A stretch of 64,000 nucleotides of DNA from Neorhizobium huautlense (lineage in GTDB: Bacteria; Pseudomonadota; Alphaproteobacteria; Rhizobiales; Rhizobiaceae), in contig NZ_JAUSRF010000018.1 in NCBI RefSeq assembly GCF_030811685.1, positions 37,641 to 101,640 of the forward strand, written 5' to 3'. The notes under the pieces were generated by a model that ran no database searches, was not told the origin of the DNA, and was given only the letters and a program-made list of their open reading frames with translations. Shown here in pieces: positions 25,233 through 35,068 of the stretch (position 1 is the stretch's first letter; every line of letters begins with the position of its first letter). Both the position numbers and the translations under genes were made by a program.

Positions 25233-27692
25233 TCAGAACAGGCCGCCGGCACCGGAAGTCACCGCCTGCTGCGCCTGCGGCGAGGTGCGCAGGATTTCTT
25301 CCGCCGGCATCGTGTCTTCCATGCCGATCACGCTGAACGTATCGGACGGACCCGTGCCGGGCTTGAAGGCCTCGACGATCGTGTCCGGCTCGCCTTCGTT
25401 GGCGAACATGCCGGTCTTGCGGTTGACGGCGATGAACTGCATGCCCTGCGGCACCTGGAACTTTCCGGCGTCGCGGGTCTTTTCGGCGGCTTCCATGAAA
25501 TTGGCGAAGATCGGTGCGGCAAGGCTGCCGCCGGTCGCGCCGCGCCCAAGCGTCGCCGGGTTGTCGAAGCCGATATAAAGACCGGCGACCAGATCCGGCG
25601 AGAAGCCGACGAACCAGGTGTCCTTCGAATCGTTGGTCGTACCGGTCTTGCCGGCGATCGGACGATCCGCAACATGGATCTTGCCGGCAGCCGAACCGCG
25701 AATGACCACACCCTCAAGCATGGATGTGACCTGATAGGCCGTCATCGGGTCCAGAACCTGTTCGCGATTGTCGGCCAGAACCGGCTCTTCCTGGTTTGCC
25801 CAGCTGTTGGCGTTGCAGCCTTCGCAGGTGCGCTCCTCATGGCGGAAGATGGTCTTGCCGTAACGGTCCTGAATACGGTCGACCAGCGTCGGCTTGATCT
25901 GCTTGCCGCCATTGGCGATGACCGAATAGGCCGACACCATGCGCAGAACGGTGGTTTCACCCGAACCGAGCGCCATCGGCAGGTAAGGCGCCATCTTGTC
26001 ATAGATGCCGAAACGCTCGGCATATTCGGCGACCAGATCCATGCCCATGTCCTGCGCCAGACGAACGGTCATCTGGTTGCGCGACTTTTCGATACCGGTG
26101 CGAAGCGTCGAGGGACCACCGCCATCCTCGCCGCCATAGTTGGTCGGGCGCCAGACCTCGTTGCCGGACACGACCTCGATCGGGGCGTCCATGATCACGG
26201 ATGCCGGCGTATAACCATTGTCCATCGCCGCTGCGTAAACGAACGGCTTGAAGGACGAACCCGGCTGGCGCATGGCCTGCGTGGCACGGTTGAATTCGGA
26301 CTGGGCGTAGGAGAAGCCGCCGACCATCGCGAGAACACGGCCGGTATGCGGATCCATGGCGACAAGACCACCCTGCACCTTGGGCGGCTGGCGAAGACGA
26401 TAGGAACCCTGCTTGCCGGCAAGCGGCTCGACATAAACCACGTCGCCCGCCTTCAGCACACCTTCGGGAGACCGTGCCGTCTTGCGCTCGCCGCTCGCGT
26501 CGCGATAGGCCCATTTCATGTTTTCGGCATCGATGTGGCCGCGCTCGCGCTCATCGACAACCTTGCCGCCGGCTGCCGTTTCCGGCTGCAGGCCGATATC
26601 GACACCGGTGGCCGAAACGGCAGTCACGACCGCAAGCTTCCACTCCGGCACGTCACGCAGCGAAGGGATCTTTGCAAGTTCCGGCCCCCAGTCACCGCTG
26701 GCGGCGATTTCCTTCACCGGTCCGTGGAAACCACGACGCTCGTCATAATCGACCAGACCGCGCTGCAGCGCCGCACGTGCCTGAAGCTGCATGGCCGGAT
26801 CGATGGAAGTGCGTACCGAAAGGCCGCTTTCATAAAGCGCCTTGTCGCCATACTTGCCGATGATCTGGCGACGCACTTCCTCGGCGAAGAAGTCCGTGCC
26901 GAGCAGCGACGGACCACTGCGGCGCATGGTGACGCCCAGATCATGCGTTTTTGCCTCTGTCGCATCCTCAACGGTGATGTATCCGTTTTCGGCCATGCGA
27001 TCGATCACCCAGTTGCGACGCTCGATCGCTGCCTTGGCATGGCGGAACGGGTGATAGTTGGCAGGGCCCTTCGGCAGCGAAGCGAGATAGGCCGATTCGG
27101 CAATCGTCAATTCGGTGACGGACTTGTCGAAATAGGTCAGTGAGGCACCGGCAATGCCGTAGGAATTCATGCCGAAGAAGATCTCGTTGAGATACAGTTC
27201 GAGAATCTTGTCCTTGGAATAGGTCTGCTCGATGCGGAAGGAGAGAATCGCTTCCTTCACCTTGCGGTCCATCGTCTGGTCCGCCGAAAGCAGGAAGTTC
27301 TTGGCCACCTGTTGGGTAATCGTCGATGCACCTTCCGGGCGGCGACCGGAACCGAGGTTCTGGATATTGTTGACGATGGCGCGGCCGAGACCGGTAATAT
27401 CGACACCCGGGTGATTGTAGAAATTCTTGTCTTCCGCCGAAAGGAACGCGGCCTTGACGCGATCCGGCACGGCCTGGATGGGCAGGAACAGGCGGCGTTC
27501 GCGGGCATATTCCGCCATCAGCGCGCCATTGCCGGCATGAATGCGGGTCGCGACAGGCGGCTCGTAGGAATTGAGGACCTCATAGTCCGGCAGATCGCGG
27601 GTCACGCCGACCAGATAAACGGCCGCGGCCCCCGCCACCACGAGAAAGAGCACGCAGCCCAGTCCGAACATGTATCCAATCAGTCTGATCAT
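25233..27692 (-). CDS. mrcA: Penicillin-binding protein 1A (bifunctional)
   Basis: This class A PBP polymerises glycan strands and cross-links peptides at the inner-membrane outer face. The 819-residue protein has an N-terminal membrane anchor (residues 5-30), a GT51 transglycosylase domain with catalytic E87 in EDKNFYNHPGVD and the later EGASTITQQVAKN and RKVKEAILSFRIEQ motifs, a linker/OB-like region, and a transpeptidase domain with SSFK (about residue 478, in RQPGSSFKPFVYA), SRN (in EKSRNQMTVRLA) and KTGTT (about 680). The C-terminus is Ala/Gln-rich. In Agrobacterium PBP1A drives polar growth; the same role is inferred. The amidase gene lies upstream on the same strand. Confidence 0.95.
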   Translation of the reverse strand: MIRLIGYMFGLGCVLFLVVAGAAAVYLVGVTRDLPDYEVLNSYEPPVATRIHAGNGALMAEYARERRLFLPIQAVPDRVKAAFLSAEDKNFYNHPGVDITGLGRAIVNNIQNLGSGRRPEGASTITQQVAKNFLLSADQTMDRKVKEAILSFRIEQTYSKDKILELYLNEIFFGMNSYGIAGASLTYFDKSVTELTIAESAYLASLPKGPANYHPFRHAKAAIERRNWVIDRMAENGYITVEDATEAKTHDLGVTMRRSGPSLLGTDFFAEEVRRQIIGKYGDKALYESGLSVRTSIDPAMQLQARAALQRGLVDYDERRGFHGPVKEIAASGDWGPELAKIPSLRDVPEWKLAVVTAVSATGVDIGLQPETAAGGKVVDERERGHIDAENMKWAYRDASGERKTARSPEGVLKAGDVVYVEPLAGKQGSYRLRQPPKVQGGLVAMDPHTGRVLAMVGGFSYAQSEFNRATQAMRQPGSSFKPFVYAAAMDNGYTPASVIMDAPIEVVSGNEVWRPTNYGGEDGGGPSTLRTGIEKSRNQMTVRLAQDMGMDLVAEYAERFGIYDKMAPYLPMALGSGETTVLRMVSAYSVIANGGKQIKPTLVDRIQDRYGKTIFRHEERTCEGCNANSWANQEEPVLADNREQVLDPMTAYQVTSMLEGVVIRGSAAGKIHVADRPIAGKTGTTNDSKDTWFVGFSPDLVAGLYIGFDNPATLGRGATGGSLAAPIFANFMEAAEKTRDAGKFQVPQGMQFIAVNRKTGMFANEGEPDTIVEAFKPGTGPSDTFSVIGMEDTMPAEEILRTSPQAQQAVTSGAGGLF

Positions 27693-27992
27693 CAGGCGCT
27701 ACCGTCTATCGTCGTAGGATGCAAAAAAGCACAATCGCATATTTTCAGGCGTTTTGCACGGCGAGGCCTAAGAGTACAAGCCTTTGCGCGCATTCGCGAC
27801 ACCTGCGCCCACAGCACGCGCCACGGGCACCATTCAAATCTGTCGCTCATCGTACCGGGTCGAATAACCGTCCGAATGTGAATAAAATAGGGCTTGGCGA
27901 CGTTATTCCCAAGGCATGTCAGCCGGATAGTCCGTGCAGTGTGGTAGATACGGCACTCTCATCACGATCGCGGCACCGTTATCCTTCTTCCG
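27693..27992. other. Intergenic gap between amidase and PBP1A genes
   Basis: I see no gene in these 300 bp. Several short open frames have no ribosome binding site or family-like content. The region presumably holds the PBP1A promoter; no clear -35/-10 pair stood out. Confidence 0.4.
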
Positions 27993-29270
27993 TCAACCGC
28001 CATCGGCCATGGCACGTCCTCGATATTGCAGCACGGCTTCGGCAATCAGGCGCGTTACCTTTTCCCGCCATTGTTCATCCAGCAGCAGTTTTTCATCTTC
28101 GACATTGGAGAGAAACCCCAGTTCCAGCAGCACGGACGGAATGTCCGGCGCGCGCAGAACCTGGAAACCGGCAGAGCGGCGTGGATTGTTGATCAGCCCC
28201 ACCTGCCCCTCGAAGGACGAAACGACCCGATCGGCGAGCGAGATGGAAAAGGCCTGCGTTTCGCGCCGCGTCAGATCCATCAGGATATCGGCCACTTCAG
28301 GCGGCCCGTCCTGCAGGCTGTAGCCGGCCAGCTGGTCGGAGAGGTTTTCGCGCGCGGCGAGATTTTCCGCCATGCGGTCGGAAGCCTTGTCGGACAGCGT
28401 GTAGACCGTCGCGCCGCGAATATCCTTTTCGCGCAGCGTATCGGCATGCAGCGAAATGAACAGATCGGCCTTGCCCTGACGCGCCCGCGTCACACGCTCC
28501 GACAGCGACAGGAAATGATCGTCCTCACGTGTCAGAAAGGCCTTCATGCCGGCCTTGCCATCGAGCTTGGCCTTAAGCGCCTGCGCAAAAGCGAGCGTGA
28601 TGGTCTTTTCCTGCACCTTGCCGTCGGCGCCGGTCGCACCCGCATCGATGCCGCCATGGCCGGCATCGATCGCGATCGTGAAGACATCGTCCTTTGCTTG
28701 CGAAATCGCGTTGACGTCGCCGGGCGTGTCCCAGACCTGCTTGCGCACCATTTCGACAAAGGCCTTGTCGGTGGTCATCTCGGCATCGAGCACAAGACGA
28801 TAACCGTGATCGTCGTTCTTCTGCACCTCGGCCATGACGAGTTTCACCGGGCGAATGGCGGTCAGCACAAGCCGGGCACTCGCCTCCCCCATCGCGCCAT
28901 AACGGATATCCTTGAAAAGACCGCGCGCTGTCAGATCCTGCGGGGAAAAGCCGAACGCCGTCGCCGGCAGGTCGATCACCACGCGATCGGGATTGGAGAC
29001 ATAATGCACGGAAAAAGTCGGCTTGCCGTCAAAGTCCAGCACGACGCGCGTGCGCGCATCATCGCCGGCAATACGTGCGTCGAAAGCCAGCAGGGGCTTA
29101 TCGGTCTCGTCACTGGCGGCGGCCTGCGCATGGCGCGGCCCAACGGCCGACAGATCGCCGAACAGGATCGGTGAAAGCGCCAGCAGGGACAGGATGACGC
29201 CACTACGCAGGCCGCGAATCACCACGCCACCGCCGCCAGATCCGCAGGTATCCGTGATCTCAGTCTTCAT
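27993..29270 (-). CDS. amiC: N-acetylmuramoyl-L-alanine amidase (AmiC type)
   Basis: This periplasmic zinc enzyme cuts the peptide from muramic acid during cell separation. From ATG 29270 (MKTEITDTCG) it has 425 residues: an N-terminal export signal (hydrophobic GVILSLLALSPILFG, then AQAAAS), an AMIN peptidoglycan-binding domain (about 65-165, ARTRVVLDFDGKPTFS to YRLVLDAEM) and an Amidase_3 domain with Zn ligands in IAIDAGHGGIDAG, the Glu in VQEKTIT, SLHAD and the catalytic LELGFLSN. A 29-codon upstream extension is open but precedes the signal. The neighbouring PBP1A gene on the same strand suggests joint use in cell-wall remodelling. Confidence 0.9.
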   Translation of the reverse strand: MKTEITDTCGSGGGGVVIRGLRSGVILSLLALSPILFGDLSAVGPRHAQAAASDETDKPLLAFDARIAGDDARTRVVLDFDGKPTFSVHYVSNPDRVVIDLPATAFGFSPQDLTARGLFKDIRYGAMGEASARLVLTAIRPVKLVMAEVQKNDDHGYRLVLDAEMTTDKAFVEMVRKQVWDTPGDVNAISQAKDDVFTIAIDAGHGGIDAGATGADGKVQEKTITLAFAQALKAKLDGKAGMKAFLTREDDHFLSLSERVTRARQGKADLFISLHADTLREKDIRGATVYTLSDKASDRMAENLAARENLSDQLAGYSLQDGPPEVADILMDLTRRETQAFSISLADRVVSSFEGQVGLINNPRRSAGFQVLRAPDIPSVLLELGFLSNVEDEKLLLDEQWREKVTRLIAEAVLQYRGRAMADGG

Positions 29271-30052
29271 TCCCGCCGCCAAATGCTGCCCCAAGTTTGC
29301 GAATGAACGCCTTTCTGGCGTCTTTCCACGGTCCTTTACCTCACACGATAAAAGCACTGCCCTATCTGCTCGATATCTTCACTGCGGCACCACCGCGAGT
29401 AGCAAAACCGCATCTGCGCAAAATATCTGGAGTTTTCCGTTCGAGTTCGATGTTTTTTCACCGATCGCACTCGCCGCAAGAGCAGTCGGGCACCATATCA
29501 ACGCGCGCCCTGCGCATGCCGCGAATCACGTTCGACGGCTGTCATATACCAGTGCGCAGGAATTGATCTACAATAAGGCGCGACCGGCTTTTCCCTTGCC
29601 ATAGCAACAATTAAAACATAAAAGACGAAGAAGGGTCAAAGTGTTGACGGGATAGGACTGCCACGGGCAGCCAGCCGACAAGGACCTGGCGCCATACACG
29701 GGCATACATCCGTCGTCGCTGCACTTTGGCTCTGAAGCACTATCCGCACCGGCGGTGGCCGGAACAGTACCCAGTCGCGGGCATCGTATCGCTCGCACGG
29801 AGCATATTCATCGGACCCATCCGGGTCTTCACGTATCGTCATTCTCGTCTGGTCATAGATGTCGCGGCACGTTTTTCAAAACCTGGAGATGCTGAGGGAG
29901 CCACAAGCCCCGACGGCTATCGGGTTGCGGTCGCCACGGATGGTCCCTGCGGGAATAATCTTATCCGGCGCAACAACCGCGACGCATGATCGGCCTGTCC
30001 TTGCGACAGGCATCCGTGCCCCTGCGCGTTCGCGCCGAGGAGCACATATTCA
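29271..30052 (+). promoter_or_regulatory. Long rne upstream region / probable leader
   Basis: This 780-bp gap between the divergent amidase and rne genes has no supported gene. The first part must carry the amidase promoter. The segment nearest rne (about 29.6-30.05 kb) is likely a long 5' leader: it contains small stems such as CCTGTC/GACAGG (29994-30010) and CACC/GGTG, and ends with a GAGGAG box 9-10 nt before the rne ATG. RNase E is known in enterobacteria to control its own mRNA through its 5' leader; that this holds here is inference. Confidence 0.4.
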
Positions 30053-33022
30053 ATGGCAGACAAAATGCTTATCGACGCGTCTCACGAAGAGGAGACGCGG
30101 GTCGTAGTCGTTCGGGGCAACCGGATTGAAGAATTCGACTTCGAATCGCAGCACAAGAAGCAGATCCGCGGCAATATCTATCTCGCCAAGGTGACGCGCG
30201 TAGAACCTTCGCTGCAGGCAGCCTTCGTGGATTACGGCGGCAACCGTCACGGTTTTCTCGCCTTCGCGGAAATCCATCCCGATTATTACCAGATTCCGCT
30301 CGCCGACCGTCAGGCCCTGAAACAGGCCGAAGCGGAAGAGCAGCAGCGCATCGCCGATGCCGATGCCGTCGACCCGATCATTGACCCTGCCCTGCAGGAT
30401 CAGCCGGATGTGGGCCTGCCCGCAGCAGTCGTCCAACAGGTCGAAGCAGCACTTGGCGAAGAACCTTCTGAAGCTGTCGCGCAGCCGGAAGTAGAGGCTG
30501 AAGCCGCCGCTGAACCTGTTGCCGAAGAAAAGCCGAAAAAGCCGCGCCGTAGCCGCGCCCGCAAGAAGGTAGCCGAAGAAGAGGCACCCGCTGCCGAGGC
30601 CGGCACTGACGGCAATGACGACGACAGCACGCCCGGCGAAATGGCTGCCATGGTCGAAACCGACTCGATTTCGGAAGAAGTCGAGCCGCGCGGTCGCCGT
30701 CGTGATGACGACGACGATGATGACGATGACAACCACGAGAAGGAAGAGATCGAATCCGTCGGCGCCGAAGACGCCATGGAAGAGGTTCCGGATCGCGTCG
30801 TGCGCAAGCCGCGCAAGCAGTACCGCATCCAGGAGGTCATCAAGCGTCGCCAGATCCTGCTCGTTCAGGTCGCCAAGGAAGAACGCGGCAACAAGGGCGC
30901 AGCCCTGACCACCTATCTGTCGCTGGCCGGTCGTTATTCCGTGCTGATGCCGAACACCGCACGTGGTGGCGGCATTTCCCGCAAGATCACCCAGCCGACC
31001 GACCGCAAGCGCCTCAAGGAAATCGCACGCGATCTCGAAGTGCCGCAGGGCATGGGCGTGATCCTGCGTACCGCCGGTGCCAACCGTACCCGCGTCGAGA
31101 TCAAGCGCGACTTCGAATACCTGATGCGCCTGTGGGAAAACGTCCGCACGCTGACGCTGCAGTCGACCGCGCCTTGCCTGGTTTACGAAGAAGGCTCGCT
31201 GATCAAGCGTTCCATCCGCGACCTTTACAACAAGGACATCAACGAGATCATCGTGTCCGGCGAGGAAGGCTATCGTGAAGCGAAAGACTTCATGAAGATG
31301 CTGATGCCGAGCCATGCCCGCGTCGTTCAGCCTTACCGCGACATGCACCCGATCTTCTCGCGCTCCGGCATCGAGGCGCAGCTCGACCGCATGCTGCAGC
31401 CGCAGGTCACGCTGAAGTCCGGTGGTTACCTGATCATCAACCAGACCGAAGCTCTGGTTGCCGTCGACGTCAACTCCGGCCGCTCCACCCGCGAGCACTC
31501 GATCGAAGACACGGCTTTGCAGACCAACCTGGAAGCGGCTGAAGAAGTCGCCCGCCAGCTGCGCCTGCGCGACCTTGCCGGCCTGATCGTCATCGACTTC
31601 ATCGACATGGAAGAAAAGCGCAACAACCGCGCTGTCGAGAAGAAGCTGAAAGATTGCCTGAAGAACGACCGCGCCCGTATCCAGGTCGGCCGCATCTCGC
31701 ATTTCGGTCTTCTGGAAATGTCGCGCCAGCGTATCCGCGCCTCGGTTCTGGAATCGACCACGCAGGTCTGCTCGCATTGCGGCGGCACCGGCCACGTCCG
31801 TTCGCAGTCCTCCATCGCCCTGCACGTGCTGCGCGGCATCGAGGAATATCTGCTCAAGAACACCACGCACGACATCACCGTGCGCACCACGCCTGAAATC
31901 GCCCTCTACCTTCTGAACCACAAGCGTCAGACGGTGATGGATTATGAGAAGCGTTTCGGCGTCTCGATCTTCATCGAGTCCGATCACAACGTGGGTGCCA
32001 CCCACTTCGCAGTCGATCGTGGCGAACCGGTGGAAAACCCGGTCAAGATCGAAAGCCTGATGCAGTTTGCGAACATTCCGGTCGAGGACGAGGATGACGA
32101 TATCGTCATCGAAGACGAGATCGACGAAGAGGAAGAAGCCGTCGAGGCCGCCGCTTCCGCTCCGGCACAGCCAGCCCGTGGCGAAGACGGCGAGAATGGC
32201 CGCAAGCGCAAGCGTCGCCGCCGCCGTCGTGGCAAGAACGGTGATCGCAATGGTGACGCGCAGGCACAGTCTGCCGATGGCGACAGCATTTCCGATGATG
32301 CCGACGAAGACGGCGAGGAAGGTGATGACGACGCCACCGAAGGTCAGGCTTCTGCAGAAGCAGCCGAAGGCGATGAAGGCGCACGCCGCAAGCGTCGCCG
32401 TCGTGGCAAGCGCGGTGGCCGTCGTAATCGCACCGATGAAGAAGGCAATGTCGTTGAAGCTTCCGGCGAAGACGATGGCGAAACCGAAGCTTCTGTAAGC
32501 GACGCTGAAGGCGAACAGCAGGCCGAACCGGTCGCTGCCGCTGAAGACGCCGCACCTGTTGCCGTGGCAGAGATTGCCGCCGAGGCTGACAAAGCCGCTC
32601 CGGCAGAAGAAGCCAAGAAGCCGCGCCGCACGCGTCGTGGCAAGGCTGCAGCCGCTCCGGCCGAGGAAGAGGTTGTCGCGGAAGCAGAACCGGCCCCGGC
32701 CGCTCCGAAGGCACGCGCCTCCCGCAAGAAGGCAGCCCCCAAGGCAGAAGCCCCGGTCGTGGAGGCCCCGGCTGAAACAGCCCCGGTGGTCGCCGCTGAG
32801 GACGTCAAGCCGGTGGACGCCGCTCCTGCCGCAGTCGCCGAAGAGGCAGCTGTCGCGGTGACGGAAGATGCGGAAGCTGCAAAGCCCGCGCGCGCCAACC
32901 GTGGCGAAAACGTCTCCTCCTCCGATCCGGTGATCAAGTCGACCGCTTCGGAACAGAAGCCGGCCGAAGGCGAAGAAAAGCCCAAAAAGGCCGGCTGGTG
33001 GCAGCGCCGCGGTTTCTTCTAA
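30053..33022 (+). CDS. rne: Ribonuclease E
   Basis: RNase E is the main endonuclease for mRNA decay and rRNA processing and scaffolds the degradosome. The 989-residue protein starts MADKMLIDASHEEETRVVVVRGNRIEEFDFES and has an S1 domain split by a large acidic/Ala-rich insert (about residues 88-265, including a run of Asp and Glu), a feature of alphaproteobacterial RNase E. The catalytic core follows, with the DNase I-like part (VAVDVNSGRSTREHSIEDTALQTN, VIDFIDMEEKRNN) and the zinc-link C573-x-x-C576 (CSHCGGTGHV). The C-terminal third (about 680-989) is low-complexity: alternating Arg-rich RNA-binding blocks and Ala/Glu-rich stretches, expected to bind degradosome partners. Confidence 0.96.
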   Translation: MADKMLIDASHEEETRVVVVRGNRIEEFDFESQHKKQIRGNIYLAKVTRVEPSLQAAFVDYGGNRHGFLAFAEIHPDYYQIPLADRQALKQAEAEEQQRIADADAVDPIIDPALQDQPDVGLPAAVVQQVEAALGEEPSEAVAQPEVEAEAAAEPVAEEKPKKPRRSRARKKVAEEEAPAAEAGTDGNDDDSTPGEMAAMVETDSISEEVEPRGRRRDDDDDDDDDNHEKEEIESVGAEDAMEEVPDRVVRKPRKQYRIQEVIKRRQILLVQVAKEERGNKGAALTTYLSLAGRYSVLMPNTARGGGISRKITQPTDRKRLKEIARDLEVPQGMGVILRTAGANRTRVEIKRDFEYLMRLWENVRTLTLQSTAPCLVYEEGSLIKRSIRDLYNKDINEIIVSGEEGYREAKDFMKMLMPSHARVVQPYRDMHPIFSRSGIEAQLDRMLQPQVTLKSGGYLIINQTEALVAVDVNSGRSTREHSIEDTALQTNLEAAEEVARQLRLRDLAGLIVIDFIDMEEKRNNRAVEKKLKDCLKNDRARIQVGRISHFGLLEMSRQRIRASVLESTTQVCSHCGGTGHVRSQSSIALHVLRGIEEYLLKNTTHDITVRTTPEIALYLLNHKRQTVMDYEKRFGVSIFIESDHNVGATHFAVDRGEPVENPVKIESLMQFANIPVEDEDDDIVIEDEIDEEEEAVEAAASAPAQPARGEDGENGRKRKRRRRRRGKNGDRNGDAQAQSADGDSISDDADEDGEEGDDDATEGQASAEAAEGDEGARRKRRRRGKRGGRRNRTDEEGNVVEASGEDDGETEASVSDAEGEQQAEPVAAAEDAAPVAVAEIAAEADKAAPAEEAKKPRRTRRGKAAAAPAEEEVVAEAEPAPAAPKARASRKKAAPKAEAPVVEAPAETAPVVAAEDVKPVDAAPAAVAEEAAVAVTEDAEAAKPARANRGENVSSSDPVIKSTASEQKPAEGEEKPKKAGWWQRRGFF

Positions 33023-33042
33023 GCCGCAAAATGTGAACATCG

Positions 33043-33071
33043 AAAACGGCCGCCATCGTGCGGCCGTTTTT
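33043..33071 (+). terminator. Terminator after rne
   Basis: AAAACGGCCG (33043-33052), an 8-nt loop and CGGCCGTTTT plus one more T (33061-33071) form a perfect stem 20 bp after the rne stop codon. Confidence 0.9.
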
Positions 33072-33183
33072 GCATTCTCTTAGGCCTTTACTGAATGCGG
33101 CGGCGATGAGCCTGTTTTTGCGGTTTCCACACGGGCGGCGCTGGCTTACTCTCGCAGATCACGACGATAGAATTGAGAACAGG

Positions 33184-33978
33184 ATGAATATGACCATCAT
33201 GGCCCCTCGCCTTCGCACGACCCTCTTTGCACTCATGGGTGCCACGGTGCTCGCGACCTCCTCACTTCTGGCCGTGAAGCCGGCATCGGCCGAAATGACC
33301 GATGCGCAGAAGAAGGAAATGGGCGCCTTCGTTCGCGAATACCTGATCGCCAACCCGGAAGTTCTGATCGAGGTCCAGCAGGCCTACGAGAAGAAGCAGT
33401 ACGAAAGCCGCATGAGCCAGGCCGGACCTGCCATCATCGAAAACAAGGATGCGATCTTTTCCGACAAGAACGACATCGTGCTCGGCAATCCGGACGGTGA
33501 CGTCACCGTCGTCGAATTCTTCGATTACAATTGCGGCTACTGCAAACACGCGCTCGAGGACATGGATGCCATTCTGGAAAAGGACAAGAATGTCCGTTTC
33601 GTCCTGAAGGAGTTTCCGATCCTCGGCCCGGAATCGGTTGCCGCCCACCAGGTCGCCAATGCGGTGCGCCTGACCGCGCCTGAAAAGTACCCGGACTTCC
33701 ACCGCAAACTGCTCGGCGGCGAGACCCGCGCCACCGAAGCAACGGCGATGGAAGTCGCAACCTCGCTCGGCCTCGATGAGGCGAAACTGCGCCAGTCGAT
33801 GAAGGACCAGCCGAACGAGGCCAACGTCAAGACCACCTATCGCCTCGCCAATGCGCTCGGCATCACCGGCACGCCCTATTACGTTGTCGGCAACGAGGCA
33901 CTGATCGGCGCGCAAGGCGCTGATGCCATCGAAGAGAAGATCGCCAATATCCGCAAATGCGGAAAAGGCAGCTGCTGA
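33184..33978 (+). CDS. Periplasmic DsbA-family thiol:disulfide oxidoreductase
   Basis: The 264-residue protein has a signal peptide (hydrophobic TTLFALMGATVLATSSLLA, then a PASA cleavage site), an N-terminal helical region common in ScsC/DsbA-type proteins (MTDAQKKEMGAFVREYLIANPEVLIEVQQAYEKK), and a thioredoxin fold with active site C117-GY-C120 in FFDYNCGYCKHA and the cis-proline loop GITGTPYYVVGNEALIGAQ. It should oxidise or isomerise disulfides in the periplasm. The frame is open from 33058, but ATG 33184 (MNMTIMAP) gives a proper signal; ATG 33190 is also possible. It is monocistronic after the rne terminator, followed by aroQ 134 bp later. Confidence 0.88.
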   Translation: MNMTIMAPRLRTTLFALMGATVLATSSLLAVKPASAEMTDAQKKEMGAFVREYLIANPEVLIEVQQAYEKKQYESRMSQAGPAIIENKDAIFSDKNDIVLGNPDGDVTVVEFFDYNCGYCKHALEDMDAILEKDKNVRFVLKEFPILGPESVAAHQVANAVRLTAPEKYPDFHRKLLGGETRATEATAMEVATSLGLDEAKLRQSMKDQPNEANVKTTYRLANALGITGTPYYVVGNEALIGAQGADAIEEKIANIRKCGKGSC

Positions 33979-34112
33979 CCTTGACCAAAACCGGTTTTTA
34001 ACAACGCCCCGAAGGCCGCAAACCCCGGTTATGCACGGGTTTCACGGCCGGGGGCTTTCCCTAGACGGTTCACCGGTCTATAGGTGGCCCAGATTTTTCG
34101 ACGGAAGACTTG

Positions 34113-34550
34113 ATGAGCAAGACGATTTTCGTCCTCAATGGGCCCAATCTCAACATGCTTGGAAAGCGTGAACCCGGCATCTATGGTGCCGGCACGCTGA
34201 AAGACGTCGAAAACCGTTGCATCGCGGTGGGCAGGGATCTCGGTTTCGAGGTCGATTTCCGCCAGAGCAATCATGAAGGCACTCTGATCGACTGGATCCA
34301 TGAGGCCGGCGACAAGGCTGCGGGCATCGCATTTAATGCCGGCGCCTATACGCACACGTCGCTGGCGCTGCATGATGCCATCAAGTCCATCACCATTCCG
34401 GTGATCGAAGTGCATATCTCGAACGTGCATGCGCGTGAGGAAATCCGGCATCATTCGATGATCGCGCCGGCTGCCAAGGGCGTCATCTGCGGTTTTGGCC
34501 CGACGAGCTACATTCTCGCGCTGCATGCCTTCAAAGACATAATCAGCTGA
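34113..34550 (+). CDS. aroQ: 3-dehydroquinate dehydratase, type II
   Basis: AroQ dehydrates 3-dehydroquinate to 3-dehydroshikimate in the shikimate pathway. The 145-residue type II enzyme shows FVLNGPNLNMLGKREPGIYG (with the catalytic Tyr of the flexible loop), VDFRQSNHEGTLIDWIHEA, FNAGAYTHTSLALHDA and EVHISNVHAREEIRHHS. ATG 34113 is chosen over the TTG one codon upstream. In rhizobia this gene commonly precedes accB and accC, as here, with 28 bp between aroQ and accB. Confidence 0.96.
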   Translation: MSKTIFVLNGPNLNMLGKREPGIYGAGTLKDVENRCIAVGRDLGFEVDFRQSNHEGTLIDWIHEAGDKAAGIAFNAGAYTHTSLALHDAIKSITIPVIEVHISNVHAREEIRHHSMIAPAAKGVICGFGPTSYILALHAFKDIIS

Positions 34551-34578
34551 ATAAAGACAACGACATATAGGGTTTGCC

Positions 34579-35052
34579 ATGTCTGAAAAGAAAAGCGGTA
34601 TCGACAAGGTACTGATCCGCGATCTCGCCAACATCCTCAACGACACCGATCTCACCGAGATCGAAATCGAACAGGACGACCTGCGCATCCGCGTTTCCCG
34701 TTCCGCTCCGCAATACGTCCAGGCTCCGGTCATGGCCGCTGCTGCTCCGGTTGCCGCAGCACCTGCCGCAATCGCCGCTCCGGCTGCTGCCGCCCCGGCC
34801 GCATCGCCGCGTGACAACAAGAACGCTGTTCCGGCCCCGATGGTCGGCACCGTCTACCTGTCGCCGGCTCCCGGCGCCCGTCCGTTCATCGAAGTCGGCG
34901 CCACCGTCAAGGAAGGCCAGACGCTGCTCATCATCGAAGCGATGAAGACGATGAACCAGATTCCGTCGCCGCGTTCGGGCGTCGTCAAGGAAATCATCGT
35001 CAATGACGCACAGCCCGTCGAATACGGCGAAGCCCTCGTCATCGTCGAATAA
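34579..35052 (+). CDS. accB: Biotin carboxyl carrier protein of acetyl-CoA carboxylase
   Basis: BCCP carries the biotin that is carboxylated by AccC and hands the carboxyl group to acetyl-CoA, starting fatty-acid synthesis. The 157-residue protein has an N-terminal part (IDKVLIRDLANILNDTDLTEIEIEQDDLRIRVSR), an Ala/Pro linker (about residues 50-78) and a biotinyl domain with biotinylated K123 in EAMKTMN. It overlaps no neighbour but is 16 bp from accC, so they form one operon with aroQ upstream. Confidence 0.97.
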   Translation: MSEKKSGIDKVLIRDLANILNDTDLTEIEIEQDDLRIRVSRSAPQYVQAPVMAAAAPVAAAPAAIAAPAAAAPAASPRDNKNAVPAPMVGTVYLSPAPGARPFIEVGATVKEGQTLLIIEAMKTMNQIPSPRSGVVKEIIVNDAQPVEYGEALVIVE

Positions 35053-35068
35053 AGCATAGGTGAGCCTG

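Noticed and set aside
30050..33040. A 996-codon open frame opposite rne
   Set aside because: Composition-driven shadow; the sense strand has all RNase E motifs.
33979..34112. Terminator or regulator before aroQ
   Set aside because: Only short weak stems (such as AAAACCGGTTTT) are present; not strong enough to report.
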